Below are positions 34,579 through 44,558 of a DNA stretch of 64,000 bases, piece after piece. Numbering within the stretch: the stretch's first letter is position 1; every line of letters starts with the position of its first letter. A program made the translations under genes and the position numbers. This stretch comes from Smittia aterrima. Taxonomy: Eukaryota > Arthropoda > Insecta > Diptera > Chironomidae. The notes under the pieces were generated by a model. It had not been told where the DNA came from, made no database searches, and worked only from the letters and a program-made list of their open reading frames with translations. The stretch covers positions 15,841,537 to 15,905,536 of the forward strand of contig CP093829.1 in the NCBI GenBank assembly GCA_033063855.1. The letters run 5' to 3'.

Positions 34579-37273
34579 ATGTCATTTCGGGTTGTGAGAA
34601 GCTCAAAATTTCGTCATGTCTATGGTCAATCGCTGAAACGCGAGCAATGCTATGACAATATCCGCGTATCCAAAAGCAGTTGGGACTCGACATTCTGTGC
34701 CGTCAATCCAAAGTTCCTTGCTATCATTGTCGAGTCAGCGGGAGGTGGCGCATTCATCGTTCTACCGCATAACAAGGTTTGATTGTCAAAACAGAACTTT
34801 TACTTTAATTGCACAAAAACATTTCTAGGTCGGTCGTATCCCCGCCGATCATCCTTTAGTCGGAGGACATAAAGGCCCTGTTCTCGATATTGCATGGTGT
34901 CCACACAATGATAATGTCATCGCATCAGGATCCGAGGATTGTGTCGTGAAGGTAAGGCATTAAATGAATGAAGGGCTTGCGTCATCATCACGGGGAAGAG
35001 CGCGAAAGATCACACTCCAATTGCGATTTTTCTTTGTGAATGCCGTCCCCGAGATGCGGGGCTCTATTTATAGAACATCCATTTGAGAGAAAAGCGAGAA
35101 GAAAAATATGATTTCATAATTAATTTTTCTCGCGTGATGTGATTCCATGGAAATTGTTTGTCTGCGAAAGACCCCAAGTGGACAAGAGTCATCTAAAAAG
35201 AATTTTTGCATCTAGGTATGGCAAATTCCCGATGGCGGCTTATCGCGCACTCTTACCGAGCCTGTGGTTGACTTGCTATATCATCAACGTCGCGTTGGGC
35301 TTGTCTTATGGCATCCATCGGCTTTGAACGTCTTGCTAACGGCGGGATCCGATAATCAAGTCGTTATTTGGAACGTTGGAACCGGAGAAGTTCTTATTCA
35401 TATCGACTGTCATCCTGACATTGTCTTTAGTGCTTGCTTCAACTGGGACGGTTCACAGCTTGTGACAACATGTAAGGACAAGAAGATCAGAATCATTGAT
35501 CCTCGAACGGGTGAAATTGAATCAGAAGCGCTTTGTCACGAAGGCGCAAAAGCTACACGAGCTATCGTCCTCCGTCATGGACTTATCTTCACGACTGGGT
35601 AAGCCACATAAAATATTTATCAACTAGAACATTAAAATAATTATTGTTTGTTTAAGATTCAATCGTTCTTCTGAACGTCAATACAGTCTTCGAGCACCCG
35701 ATGCCTTATCGGAACCTATCGTTATGGTCGATCTCGATACTTCCAATGGCGTGATGTTCCCTCTTTACGATCCTGATACTAATTTGGTTTATTTGTGTGG
35801 AAAAGGAGATTCAGTCATCCGGTACTTTGAAGTCACGCCTGAGGCGCCATTTGTGCATTATATCAACACCTTCCAAACTCCTGATCCTCAACGAGGAGTC
35901 GGGTTAATGCCAAAACGTGGTTGCGATGTCAGCACATGCGAGATTGCTCGTTTCTATCGTCTCAACAATAGCGGTTTGTGTCAAACGATCACATTTACGG
36001 TGCCAAGAAAATCGGAGCTCTTCCAAGAAGATCTCTATCCAGATACACTCTCTGATGAGGCAGCAATCTCGGCTGAAGAGTGGATCGGTGGGACAAATGC
36101 TGATCCATGCCTCATTTCACTTAAGGTACGCTTGGCGAGTCTGACTCATCTCCCTTCACTCATTAATCCCATACTTGCTTTCGCTTTGTTATAAAAAGAA
36201 AGAATTTGTGATGTCGCTTCCTGCTAACGTGTGTACATCATCCAGTTCATCATAACACATTCATTTTCTGACAATCTGTGGACTTCGAGTTGCGAAACAA
36301 ACTTTTGAAGTCTACCGACTCATCGCCGTCAAAATTCCCGCATGCTTCTTAGATAAACCAAAACGAATTTCCTGTTCGTGATAGAAAAAATATTCAGTGT
36401 TTAATAAGTTTTATGGAAGTTTTAGTTTTTTGTTATCAACATAGATAATTTTAAAAGTGCTCGCTCTAGATTTAGTAAAATTGACGCGATTGATAAGAAA
36501 TTATCTTCTTTTCCTTGAAATTCCTAAATTCATGTTTTCTGTTATGGTTTATTATTTTTTAAATATTTTCATTCTGTTTCGTATTTTGATTTCATGGTCT
36601 TTGAAACGAAAGTTCGTTGTGACGGCTAGCGCAATCATTTGTCTGAATGTTCAAATGTACACATTGATCAATGCATCAGCGAAGCTAATCACATAATTTT
36701 TTTCTTTTTATTTTTTTTCTCTCTAAACTTTAACTCCAAATCGGCTTCTGCCTTGCAAATGCCCTTCTCTTGTGATACTATATAGGATCGTGTTTTAATT
36801 GTACAGGGCGGGTACGTGTCGCAATCGCAAGGAACACAACTCAGCGTCACGAAAAAGTCAAACGTGCTGGACAAAAAGCCAAACATTTTAAACTCGGGAA
36901 AGAAGACGGCGAATCATGATCAGAGCAATAACAACAACTCAGTGGACAATAACGACAGTGGATCTACGAACAAACAAGAATATTCATCGCCATCTCAAGC
37001 TGCTGCGCCTGCAGTGCCGGAAGTCACGGTAAGCTTTCTTTTATTTTATTTGAAAAGAATCTTAAGTCAAATAAAAATTTATATTTTTAGGCTGCTGATC
37101 ATAAAGCAATTTTAGATGAGATTCGAAAGTTAAAAGCGGTGATTGTGAAACACGAGAACCGTATTAGAGCTCTTGAAGCTCAGGAAAAGGCTCGAGATGA
37201 AGAGAATAACATCAAGGAAACGAAGGAGGAATCACCCAAAAGATTAAGCCAATTAGCACCCGACGAAGTATAA
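34579..37273 (+). CDS. coro: Coronin (WD40 actin-binding protein)
   Basis: Actin-filament binding protein that regulates Arp2/3 and cofilin at the cell cortex. Exons are 34579-34776, 34829-34951, 35216-35598, 35657-36125, 36807-37028 and 37091-37273, giving 525 residues, phases consistent. It begins with the coronin N-terminal signature (MSFRVVRSSKFRHVYGQ). The WD40 propeller follows (HKGPVLDIAWCPHND, GSEDCVVKVWQIP, WHPSALNVLLTAGSDN) and then the coronin C-terminal extension (KRGCDVSTCEIARFY). A variable Asn/Ser-rich linker (exon 5) leads to a short coiled coil (ILDEIRKLKAVIVKHE...RIRALEAQ) in the last exon, as expected for type I coronins. The 681-bp intron before exon 5 is the largest in the gene. 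Confidence 0.95.
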
Positions 37274-38622
37274 GCTCAATAAGTTTTCATCGTCACATTT
37301 TTCTCTTTCGCGTTTTGTCTCTCTCTCTCTTCTTCGTTGTCTCAACAATTTTTCTTCCTAAAAGGATTAATGATGGTGCCTATCAAAATCTAAAGTGTCT
37401 CACGTTCGTTTGTTCTTCATCGTTCCGCGTCGATTGAAGAAAAATTTTGTGATAAATTCAATGTTTTCTGTTATTGGAGAAGGGACTTTAATCGAGGCGG
37501 TGACTTCATATAATTCTTAACTTTGTATCAAATAAGCCTGTAAATCCGCCTCGACGAACAAAACAAGCAAAACTTAAGAAAGAAGAAAATGTAAATTGTT
37601 GTTTAAAGATTAGGAAAGCGTGGAAATTTTTTTGTTTAGTTGAGAAAACATTTTGATGCAACGAATTTAATCATTTTTTTCTTTTATTCACAATCAACAA
37701 AATCTTTGGTCAAGGCGAGTTTTGACTGAAGCGCATGTCGTGGAAGATGAGATTTTTCATCCATCATTGTCATCAATCGCTGTTCATCTCATCGCTCATC
37801 TTTCATTAATTTTCTATCATTTTCTTTTATTTACAAACTAATCTTAGCCAGAAGTGAGTCGAGTCGTTCGCTCAGTTCAGAACCTTTTGCTCCTTTTTGC
37901 GACTAAAAGAAAATCTTAATCAGTGCCTCAGATACAAGAAATCGTTAAATGAAATCAAACAATTTGAATGTAAATTCCTTTAATTTATTCAAGTCGCGCG
38001 GGAGACTTTTCATGACAAAAGGAAGAAACTTTACGCTCAAAAAGTGCAATTATTAAGCATCTATGCACAAATCGTCGACACAAACGCTCATGAAAAAGAT
38101 ATCCCAGAAAAAATATTTCATTTCGCATAAATTTTCTTTTGTATTTAACTTACAAATACAGTTTAAGGTTTTTTTTTTACATATTTTTGTTTAGTATTAT
38201 TATTCGAAAGCTCCCACATCAAAAGAATTTAGAATTGAAACAATACGAAAATCTTCACAAATCAATAAGCATTGTATCAAAAGAGAAAAGTTTAGGAACA
38301 CTAAAAGTGAGAGTCAGAAGAAAAGTTGTTTGTTGCAGAGGAAGCTTTTTGCTCTCGACCTGATGAAGAAATCGTTGAAGAAATTTTGAATCAATAAAAC
38401 AAATCTTTGTTACTTTAATTAAATATTTGTTGATAAATTTTCAGATTTTCCTTTTAACGGAATATTTTAAATCGTAGTCTTTTTCCTTTGTTAAAAATAT
38501 CGTGACAAACATTTCAGACAACTCCCAAGTATTCAAAAGTATTCTCAATAAAAACAATTTCTTTATAAATATTTCTGTTAAATATTTCAACGACAAACTA
38601 TCACAGTAACTAATTTTGTAAA
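37274..38622. other. Coronin 3' region and upstream of the intronless gene
   Basis: The first plus-strand AATAAA after the coronin stop lies at about 38393, so the 3' UTR may be over 1 kb. A possible minus-strand terminal exon lies at about 37840-37905. An open frame at 38139-38363 has no recognisable content. Confidence 0.4.
37842..37905 (-). CDS. Candidate C-terminal exon of an unidentified minus-strand gene (weak)
   Basis: On the minus strand, TTTTCTTTTAG is followed by an open stretch that reads SQKGAKGSELSERLDSLL and ends AKISL with a TAA stop, overlapping an AATAAA signal. The sequence is amphipathic and codon use looks natural. No upstream exon on the same strand could be found between here and the next gene. 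It may be the last exon of a gene with a distant start, or chance. Confidence 0.25.
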
Positions 38623-39435
38623 ATGCCGCCACCTTCGAAGAGATTGAGGACGACCGATTTAGAGAAGTCTGTCAATGATGAACTCGAGTCGTTCCAAAAG
38701 GAAATTAGAAGGATCAAAGGATTGACGACTGATGAGAACCAGTCAGCAACTGCAAGTGGAATCAAAATTGAACATGATTATGAGATGAGAGTCGAAGATC
38801 CAACAGACCTAAAAGAAAATGAAGACATCAAGAAATATATTCGAGAGCAAATACATGCATCTGAGCGAAGAATTCAAACTCAATTAAATAGAATTGAGCA
38901 AAAGATAAACAGGCTTTTGGAAGAGAAAGTAGTTCCCGCTGAAAATAATGAGCTTGGCGTTGAAGAAGAACATCTTGTCGATTGGTGCGAAACTGATTCA
39001 AAAGTTGAATCAGTTGACATGAGCGAGTTAGACTCTCGCTTGTTTCCAATCAACGACGACGCCACTTTTGATTGGTTCTTCGAACGACTTCAAACCGAAG
39101 AATATCGCAACGCTTTAATTGAACGCCGTTGGCAGCTGACTCGCAATTTAAGCCAGAAATCATTCAACATTGCAGTGAAGGATTTTCTTCGAATGCACTT
39201 TGAGCTTCAAGTCGTGATAATTTACAGCACTTCTGGATATGGATCTCATGGTACTCGAAAGAAGAAATTCGATTCAAACACTCTTATACTTTATGTCTAC
39301 GAATGCTTCAACCGATCCTTTCCCAATCTTCATTCATTTCAAGAAGTCAACAAGGCGATTGTTCAGTTTTGGGGACGAGCACCTGATATGTTCAACAAAA
39401 TAACGGAGCGAGCTATGAAACGAGAGTACATTTAA
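38623..39435 (+). CDS. Intronless protein, possible DUF4806 family
   Basis: A single-exon 270-residue protein. The N-terminus is basic (PPPSKRLR). An acidic/coiled-coil segment (about residues 65-110, IREQIHASERRIQTQLNRIE) follows. The C-terminal half begins FPINDDATFDWFFERLQ and includes YGSHGTRKKKFDSNTLILYV, which in position and pattern resembles the DUF4806 domain found in many insect and transposon-associated proteins. That assignment is tentative. Lack of introns in a region where nearly every other gene has them could mean a retrotransposed or recently acquired gene. The stop codon overlaps AATAAATAAA. Confidence 0.7.
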   Translation: MPPPSKRLRTTDLEKSVNDELESFQKEIRRIKGLTTDENQSATASGIKIEHDYEMRVEDPTDLKENEDIKKYIREQIHASERRIQTQLNRIEQKINRLLEEKVVPAENNELGVEEEHLVDWCETDSKVESVDMSELDSRLFPINDDATFDWFFERLQTEEYRNALIERRWQLTRNLSQKSFNIAVKDFLRMHFELQVVIIYSTSGYGSHGTRKKKFDSNTLILYVYECFNRSFPNLHSFQEVNKAIVQFWGRAPDMFNKITERAMKREYI

Positions 39436-39566
39436 TAAATAAAGAAAACTTTCATCTAATTTAAACATTTCCATCGTGTTCTTTATTTTGAATGTTCCAT
39501 CGATTTTCAGTTGGAAAAGTTTACAAAAAATGTTGTTGCATTCAAATGCCGGTAGAGCTGATGAGT

Positions 39567-40413
39567 TTAATCTTCTTCCTCATCATCACCTCCGCCGCTG
39601 CCGCCTTGTCCTTTCTTCATGTTCTTCCTCTTAACGCGACCAGGACGGCCACCTCCGAAGGGCGATTTCAATGAGAAGTCGATGTGTTTTTGTGAGTCCA
39701 AGCGAACGACGAACGATGGAATATTGACGACCTGCTTGCGAACGCTGTCGAAAGAAAAAGTTAAATTGTTTTCATTGCATAAAAGATATGAAGCTTAATC
39801 GACGTAGAAGTTTGATCAGAATCCTTTTAGAGGTCGACATTATTATGAATTTTTCATTTCCGACAAGAAGTGTCAGATATAAAGTAAGGCTCATCATGAT
39901 AACAATATTTTCAAATTATTTTAATCTTATGAACTCACCGAATGTGGCGTTGACGGATGAGGACACGAGCATGATGGTAAGACTTGGCCAAACCGAGTTT
40001 GAAGACCTGAGTCTGGAGACGACGTTCCAAGAAATCTTCGATCTTGAGACCCAAAACGTAATCGAGCTTCATACGTGATTCGTCCAAGACGCCAATTCGG
40101 ACGAGACGACGGAGCAAGGCATTACCTAAAAGGAGATTGAATAATATTTGTTTAGTACGTCGCATTTTTCATCTGGTGATTTTAGTTTACCTTGGAACAA
40201 TCTCTTCTCATCTTTCTCTTCCAGCGTGAGCAACTCACGGGCAGCTTTACGGATCTTGGCGAGGGTCAACTTGACGCGCCATACCTCACGCTTGTTTCTC
40301 AAACCGAATTGACCGATAACTTTCAACTCAGCATCGAGACGAGGTTTTTCATATGGACGACGGGGTGTCACATAAGTTTTAGAGAAGACCGATGGTACTC
40401 TGTGATTTACCAT
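39567..40413 (-). CDS. RpS9: 40S ribosomal protein S9 (uS4)
   Basis: Structural protein of the small ribosomal subunit. Exons are 40413-40191, 40125-39939 and 39744-39567, giving 195 residues, the usual insect length. It starts MVNHRVPSVFSKTYVTPRRP and contains the S4 RNA-binding domain (LDYVLGLKIEDFLERRLQTQ, HHARVLIRQRHIRVRKQVV). The tail is GGRPGRVKRKN then a Gly/acidic end. Just upstream of the ATG there is an acceptor (TTCTTTTAG). A pyrimidine-rich CTTTCTTTTCC near 40870 on the minus strand could be the TOP-type transcription start, which would imply a ~400-bp intron in the 5' UTR. Confidence 0.97.
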
Positions 40414-41521
40414 CTTGATAACTCAATATCCTAAAAGAAGAAATGAGACTAGCAAATTGTTTCTATCAGAAATCATCGTGAACTCGACATCAACTTGGAC
40501 ATAACCTTCAAATATTAAGATTATAAATTATAGTCGAATTAACTTATTTGTTTTGCAAGAGAATATAGAAACAACTTTACGAAGAGTCAATTAATAGTAC
40601 TTGATTAAATAATTGTGAAATATATGAGGTTTTACTCGAGAATAACGAAAATCGTCAACAACAAGACATGCAACTTGAAATCTCGAGAAGTTTTTCTAAA
40701 ATCTTTGACGAAAATCATCTAATTTCTCTAAATATCTTGCCACAACTCGATAGAACGAGTACTTATAAACAATTTGCAATAGTTTGATGTTCAAGTTCAT
40801 TCGATTTTCTACAAGAAATTTAATATTTTTAACTCACTCAAAATTCTTGTGAAGAATTTTTACGGAAAAGAAAGATGCGAGCTTCTGCGTCCACGGTGAC
40901 AACTTTTTAGAATCATTTTTTTTTTTGAAAAATCCGTTGAAGTTACTATCATTAATTACGCTAAATTAAGCTTTCAAGCCAATTCTAAGTTGTTAAGCTG
41001 TTAATTAATAATGCGATCACCTAGCATTCTGAGCAAATCGAAGAAACTGCTACATGATTATACTCAAACTATTTAATACTCAAATTAAAATATTCTCATT
41101 AAACCTTTCGATAAGCGAGAAAAACGCATTTTAATGAATGCAAAAATTTAAAGCCATCACTTTTAGGAGATTTTTGAAATTCTGAGAAGGACGAGTCGAC
41201 TAGTCAAAGGAATATATAGACTCTGAGCTCTGAGCAAACCAATTTGCAAAATTCGTTGTTTATTCAATTGTTTCATGCTTGAGAGAAGAAAGTCACATAA
41301 AATTAATTACTCGCTTGACTCATGGAAAGAGCTTGTACTGATATCTTGGAATTTTTAAACAAAGATTTCTCTGGCTATGAACAAATATGAAATTTTTATT
41401 GCAAAATGTAAAACTATTTGAACTTTTTAAAATAAGAAGAAAAATTAATGTTTTAGAAAAGAAACTCGCTTTATTAATAAGTGCTGATTCCAATTATTGA
41501 TGATAACTTCGACTTTCCTCC
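40414..41521. other. RpS9 5' region and SAAL1 3' region
   Basis: Very AT-rich. It probably holds the RpS9 5' UTR intron and promoter (to about 40880) and the SAAL1 3' UTR. TTTATT at 41470 reads as AATAAA on the minus strand for SAAL1. Nothing coding was seen between. Confidence 0.45.
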
Positions 41522-42982
41522 TTAAACGGTGACGTTCCAAATTGACTTTAAACTTGACTTGAGTTTTTGAGAGATTGATTTCAATTCAACTTCTTCGTCG
41601 CTGTCGGTGTTTACTCGTTCAAAAAGCTTTGACACAGTAGATTGGTCTAATACTTTTACGGACTCTAAAAATTCTTCTTGAGTGCAGTTATAACCAACTC
41701 GAGTGAGGCAATCAAGTATTGTCATGCAAATATCATCCAAGTCGATTACCGTTCCTTCTTCATCGGCTTCTTCCCACTCAGATTCTTTTTTCTCTTTGTT
41801 CTCGTCATCTTCGATAAGCTTCCATATTAATACCATTTGAGAGAAGCATTTGGCATCGAATGGATCACCAAGAGCTTGGAAAATATCGTTTATGTTTTCG
41901 ATTACTCCTTGATGAACCGAAGACAGTGGAAGCAAATGCATTTTCTGTGTGAGTGGCAATAAGATACGTGCGAGGCACTTGTAAAACTGCGGAAGCTGTT
42001 CACGGTATGCTTCCATTGACACGGATTCGTATTGAGACAAAATCAGATTCAACTCGAGAAATAAATTCATTAGCTTCTGAGTATTTTGTGTTGGAATAAG
42101 ATCGGTTGAGTACGAGTCGCTTGCGCTGATGATTGGAATCATTTGCTTAAAGGCTTCAATCAGACCATCGATTAGAATTTTCCGCACGAAGACTTGTGAG
42201 AAACTAGAATCCTTGGGCGACTCTGAAATTTCTATGATGGCGAATTTTGCGCACACTGCATTCAGAGCTTCGAACGTGCTGATGAGAAGAGTGTTGCTTG
42301 TCGAGTTCGTAAGGATGAAAGAAAACTTTTCCACGAGATCTTCGCAGCTTTTAAAGTGATTAAACCAAACAGTCTCATCGCCGGAATTCTCGAACAGAAT
42401 CGCGGAGTAAATTAGTCTCATTAGCTGATGAAGAATTAGGGGATCACTCGAAGAGAGCTGCGAGAGAATCACAGCCATTACTGTCGGACTTCCGCATAAG
42501 TACTCGCGTGTATCTTTTAAGCAGCACATATTACCGATGATTCCTAGAAGAATCTCAGCAAGTCGCTCGTCGGAGGTTATTTCAATTATGCTTGTGAACA
42601 GCTCTAAGACGCTATATTCTAGCAATAACTTAACAACAGACTTCTCAATCGTCATATCCCAAATGAGACACAAATCCTTTTCGAAGCTTTCAGGAATTTT
42701 CGCTCCATTTTGTTCCTTCAATTTCATCAAAGATTTGAGAACGAATCTTTCAGAATATAGTGAGTCGCCTATTGAGTCTCCTTTCATAATCTTTAATGTC
42801 TCTGTGTCAACGTCTTCTTCGTGAATAACATTAGATTGTAATCCTTCTTCTGATTCCATACCAAAATTTTTTGTTGTTGAATCTTCTTTTAGCTTTTCTC
42901 CATCTTTTATATTTTCCTCTACCTCTTCCTCAACAATCTGTGATTCATCAGATACAATTGCAGTTTCCGTGTTGGTTTCCAT
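41522..42982 (-). CDS. Saal1: SAAL1 homologue (serum amyloid A-like 1), armadillo-like
   Basis: A 486-residue single-exon protein. SAAL1 proteins are nuclear/cytoplasmic helical-repeat proteins linked to cell proliferation; their molecular role is poorly known. The N-terminal ~75 residues are highly acidic. The helical core contains the family-like segment ITSDERLAEILLGIIGNMCC near residue 140, and LWDMTIEKSVVKLLLEY just before it. A second acidic patch (ESEWEEADEEGTVIDLDD) precedes the C-terminal helix. Length fits the family. Divergent from Spt4, with a repeat element in the shared 5' region. Confidence 0.85.
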   Translation of the reverse strand: METNTETAIVSDESQIVEEEVEENIKDGEKLKEDSTTKNFGMESEEGLQSNVIHEEDVDTETLKIMKGDSIGDSLYSERFVLKSLMKLKEQNGAKIPESFEKDLCLIWDMTIEKSVVKLLLEYSVLELFTSIIEITSDERLAEILLGIIGNMCCLKDTREYLCGSPTVMAVILSQLSSSDPLILHQLMRLIYSAILFENSGDETVWFNHFKSCEDLVEKFSFILTNSTSNTLLISTFEALNAVCAKFAIIEISESPKDSSFSQVFVRKILIDGLIEAFKQMIPIISASDSYSTDLIPTQNTQKLMNLFLELNLILSQYESVSMEAYREQLPQFYKCLARILLPLTQKMHLLPLSSVHQGVIENINDIFQALGDPFDAKCFSQMVLIWKLIEDDENKEKKESEWEEADEEGTVIDLDDICMTILDCLTRVGYNCTQEEFLESVKVLDQSTVSKLFERVNTDSDEEVELKSISQKLKSSLKSIWNVTV

Positions 42983-43046
42983 GCCGATTTTCTCTGTATT
43001 AACACTTTAAATCAAATTTTTATTTTTATTCAACTGACAAAAAAAA

Positions 43047-43762
43047 CAAGTGGCAGTAGCAGTTCGTACCGAACTTATTGTAGGGTTTTTCATCCGTCGG
43101 ACTGGTTACAGGGGACATTTTACTTAAAGGGAACAAAGTTCCACTTTGAGCTCACCAGAGGTGGATCCAATGTATGGAGCTTGGATTTTCTGGGATTTAT
43201 GGCTTAGTCGTGGCCAGCTGATCATTTCATGTGAACATCTCAATGATCTAGCTCCAAAGGGAACGAAGTTCCACTTTGAGCTCACCAGAGATGGATCCAA
43301 TGTGTGGGAGTTTAGAATTTCTAGAAATTATTGCTTAGTCAAGTCGAGCTGATCATTTCATGTGAACAAATGAAAGCTCTAACTCCAAAGGAAAAGAAGT
43401 TTCACTTTGCGCTGGCAAGAGGTGGACCCAGATCTGGTCAGCTATAGGATCCATGCACTCGATTCAACATGCTGATCACTTCTTGTGAACTAGTCACAGC
43501 TGAAATGTGCTTCCGTTTTCGAGAAAACGTGTTTCAAAACTAAAAATCGACTTTTTGTATGGAGATTCCAGGTTTTGGGCCCGTGATCCTGATGAGCTAG
43601 CCAAAAATCCTCAAAATTTGTTTTTCGTATTTAAATTCTCTATCGACTGGTGAAGAAATTAATTTGCTAGCTCATCGCGTTCGCGAGTTATTTCAATCAC
43701 GGACGTCGGACAAAGCGGCCACAATAGGGTGTTCCATCCTTTGGATGAAAACCCTAAAAACA
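43047..43762 (+). mobile_element. Repeat element copy 1 (MITE-like, between SAAL1 and Spt4)
   Basis: A ~0.7 kb element, similar over its whole length to 52517-53244 in the same orientation. It has subterminal inverted repeats: TAGGGTTTTTCATCC at 43081 and the complementary GGATGAAAACCCTA at 43743-43756. Three tandem units of ~120-130 bp start at 43136, 43256 and 43387; each starts with an AAAGG-type motif followed by an AAGTTYCACTTTG core. A GATGAGCTAGC / GCTAGCTCATC pair forms an internal palindrome. No transposase is encoded. It lies 65 bp upstream of the SAAL1 start codon and ends ~107 bp before the Spt4 ATG. Confidence 0.8.
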
Positions 43763-43868
43763 TTTGTAGTTTTGTCCCTGAATGACGCGAGAACAAAAAA
43801 TTCACCATCACTTAAAATTTTTATAAACATCTCGGATTCAAACGATAAATTAATCTCCACTTGATAAA

Positions 43869-44379
43869 ATGTCTTTCGATACCATTCCAAAAGATTTGCG
43901 AGGATTGAGAGCTTGCTTAGTTTGTTCTTTAATTAAGGTAGGTTGAGAATACAAAGAGAACGTCAAATATTTATAAAATAATTATTTTTAGACGGTAGAA
44001 CAGTTTGAGCACGATGGCTGCGATAACTGTGAATCTTTCCTCAGGATGAAGAAAAACAAGGATCGCGTAATGGACGTAACAAGTAATAATTTCGACGGGT
44101 ACGTCTTTTCTCAAATCTTCATCGGCCGATTGCTTAATAATCTTTTGACTTTCAGCATGATTGCAGTAATGAGCCCAGAGGATTCTTGGGTTTGCAAATG
44201 GCAACGAACAAGTAAATAGATATGATTAATGACCTTCAGACTCAATAGATTTATTTGCAGATCGATTCACAAAAGGAGTTTATGCCATTTCGGTCTCCGG
44301 TCGCCTTCCGAACTCAATCGTTAGAGAAATGAAAAGTCGCGGTATCACATACAGATCAAGAGACACCAGCCAACGCTAA
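43869..44379 (+). CDS. Spt4: Transcription elongation factor SPT4
   Basis: Small subunit of DSIF (Spt4/Spt5), which controls promoter-proximal pausing and processivity of RNA polymerase II. Exons are 43869-43937, 43992-44098, 44156-44211 and 44261-44379, giving 116 residues. The start MSFDTIPKDLRGLRACLVC and the four zinc-binding cysteines (CLVC and CDNC) are intact, followed by TSNNFDGMIAVMSPEDSWV, KWQRTNRFTKGVYAISVSG and the conserved end YRSRDTSQR. AATAAA is at 44423. Confidence 0.97.
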
Positions 44380-44558
44380 TAACATTATTTTTATCTTCCC
44401 AACTGATTTCTCATTAATTTCCAATAAAATATTTTTTCTTGTGACAAAACTATGAAGTTTTATTTTTCTGTGTGACAAAATTTTCAGTCATCCCCAAAGT
44501 TTGTTTTTATATTTTAGTCGTTCGCTTTGAATTTGATTAATTTAAAGAAAAAGCAACT

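Noticed and set aside
36457..36696. A 79-codon hydrophobic frame in coronin intron 4.
   Set aside because: AT-driven hydrophobic composition, no splice signals that keep the coronin frame.
40438..40840. Possible box C/D snoRNA in the presumed RpS9 5' UTR intron.
   Set aside because: Only a weak box C-like string was seen and no matching box D with a terminal stem.
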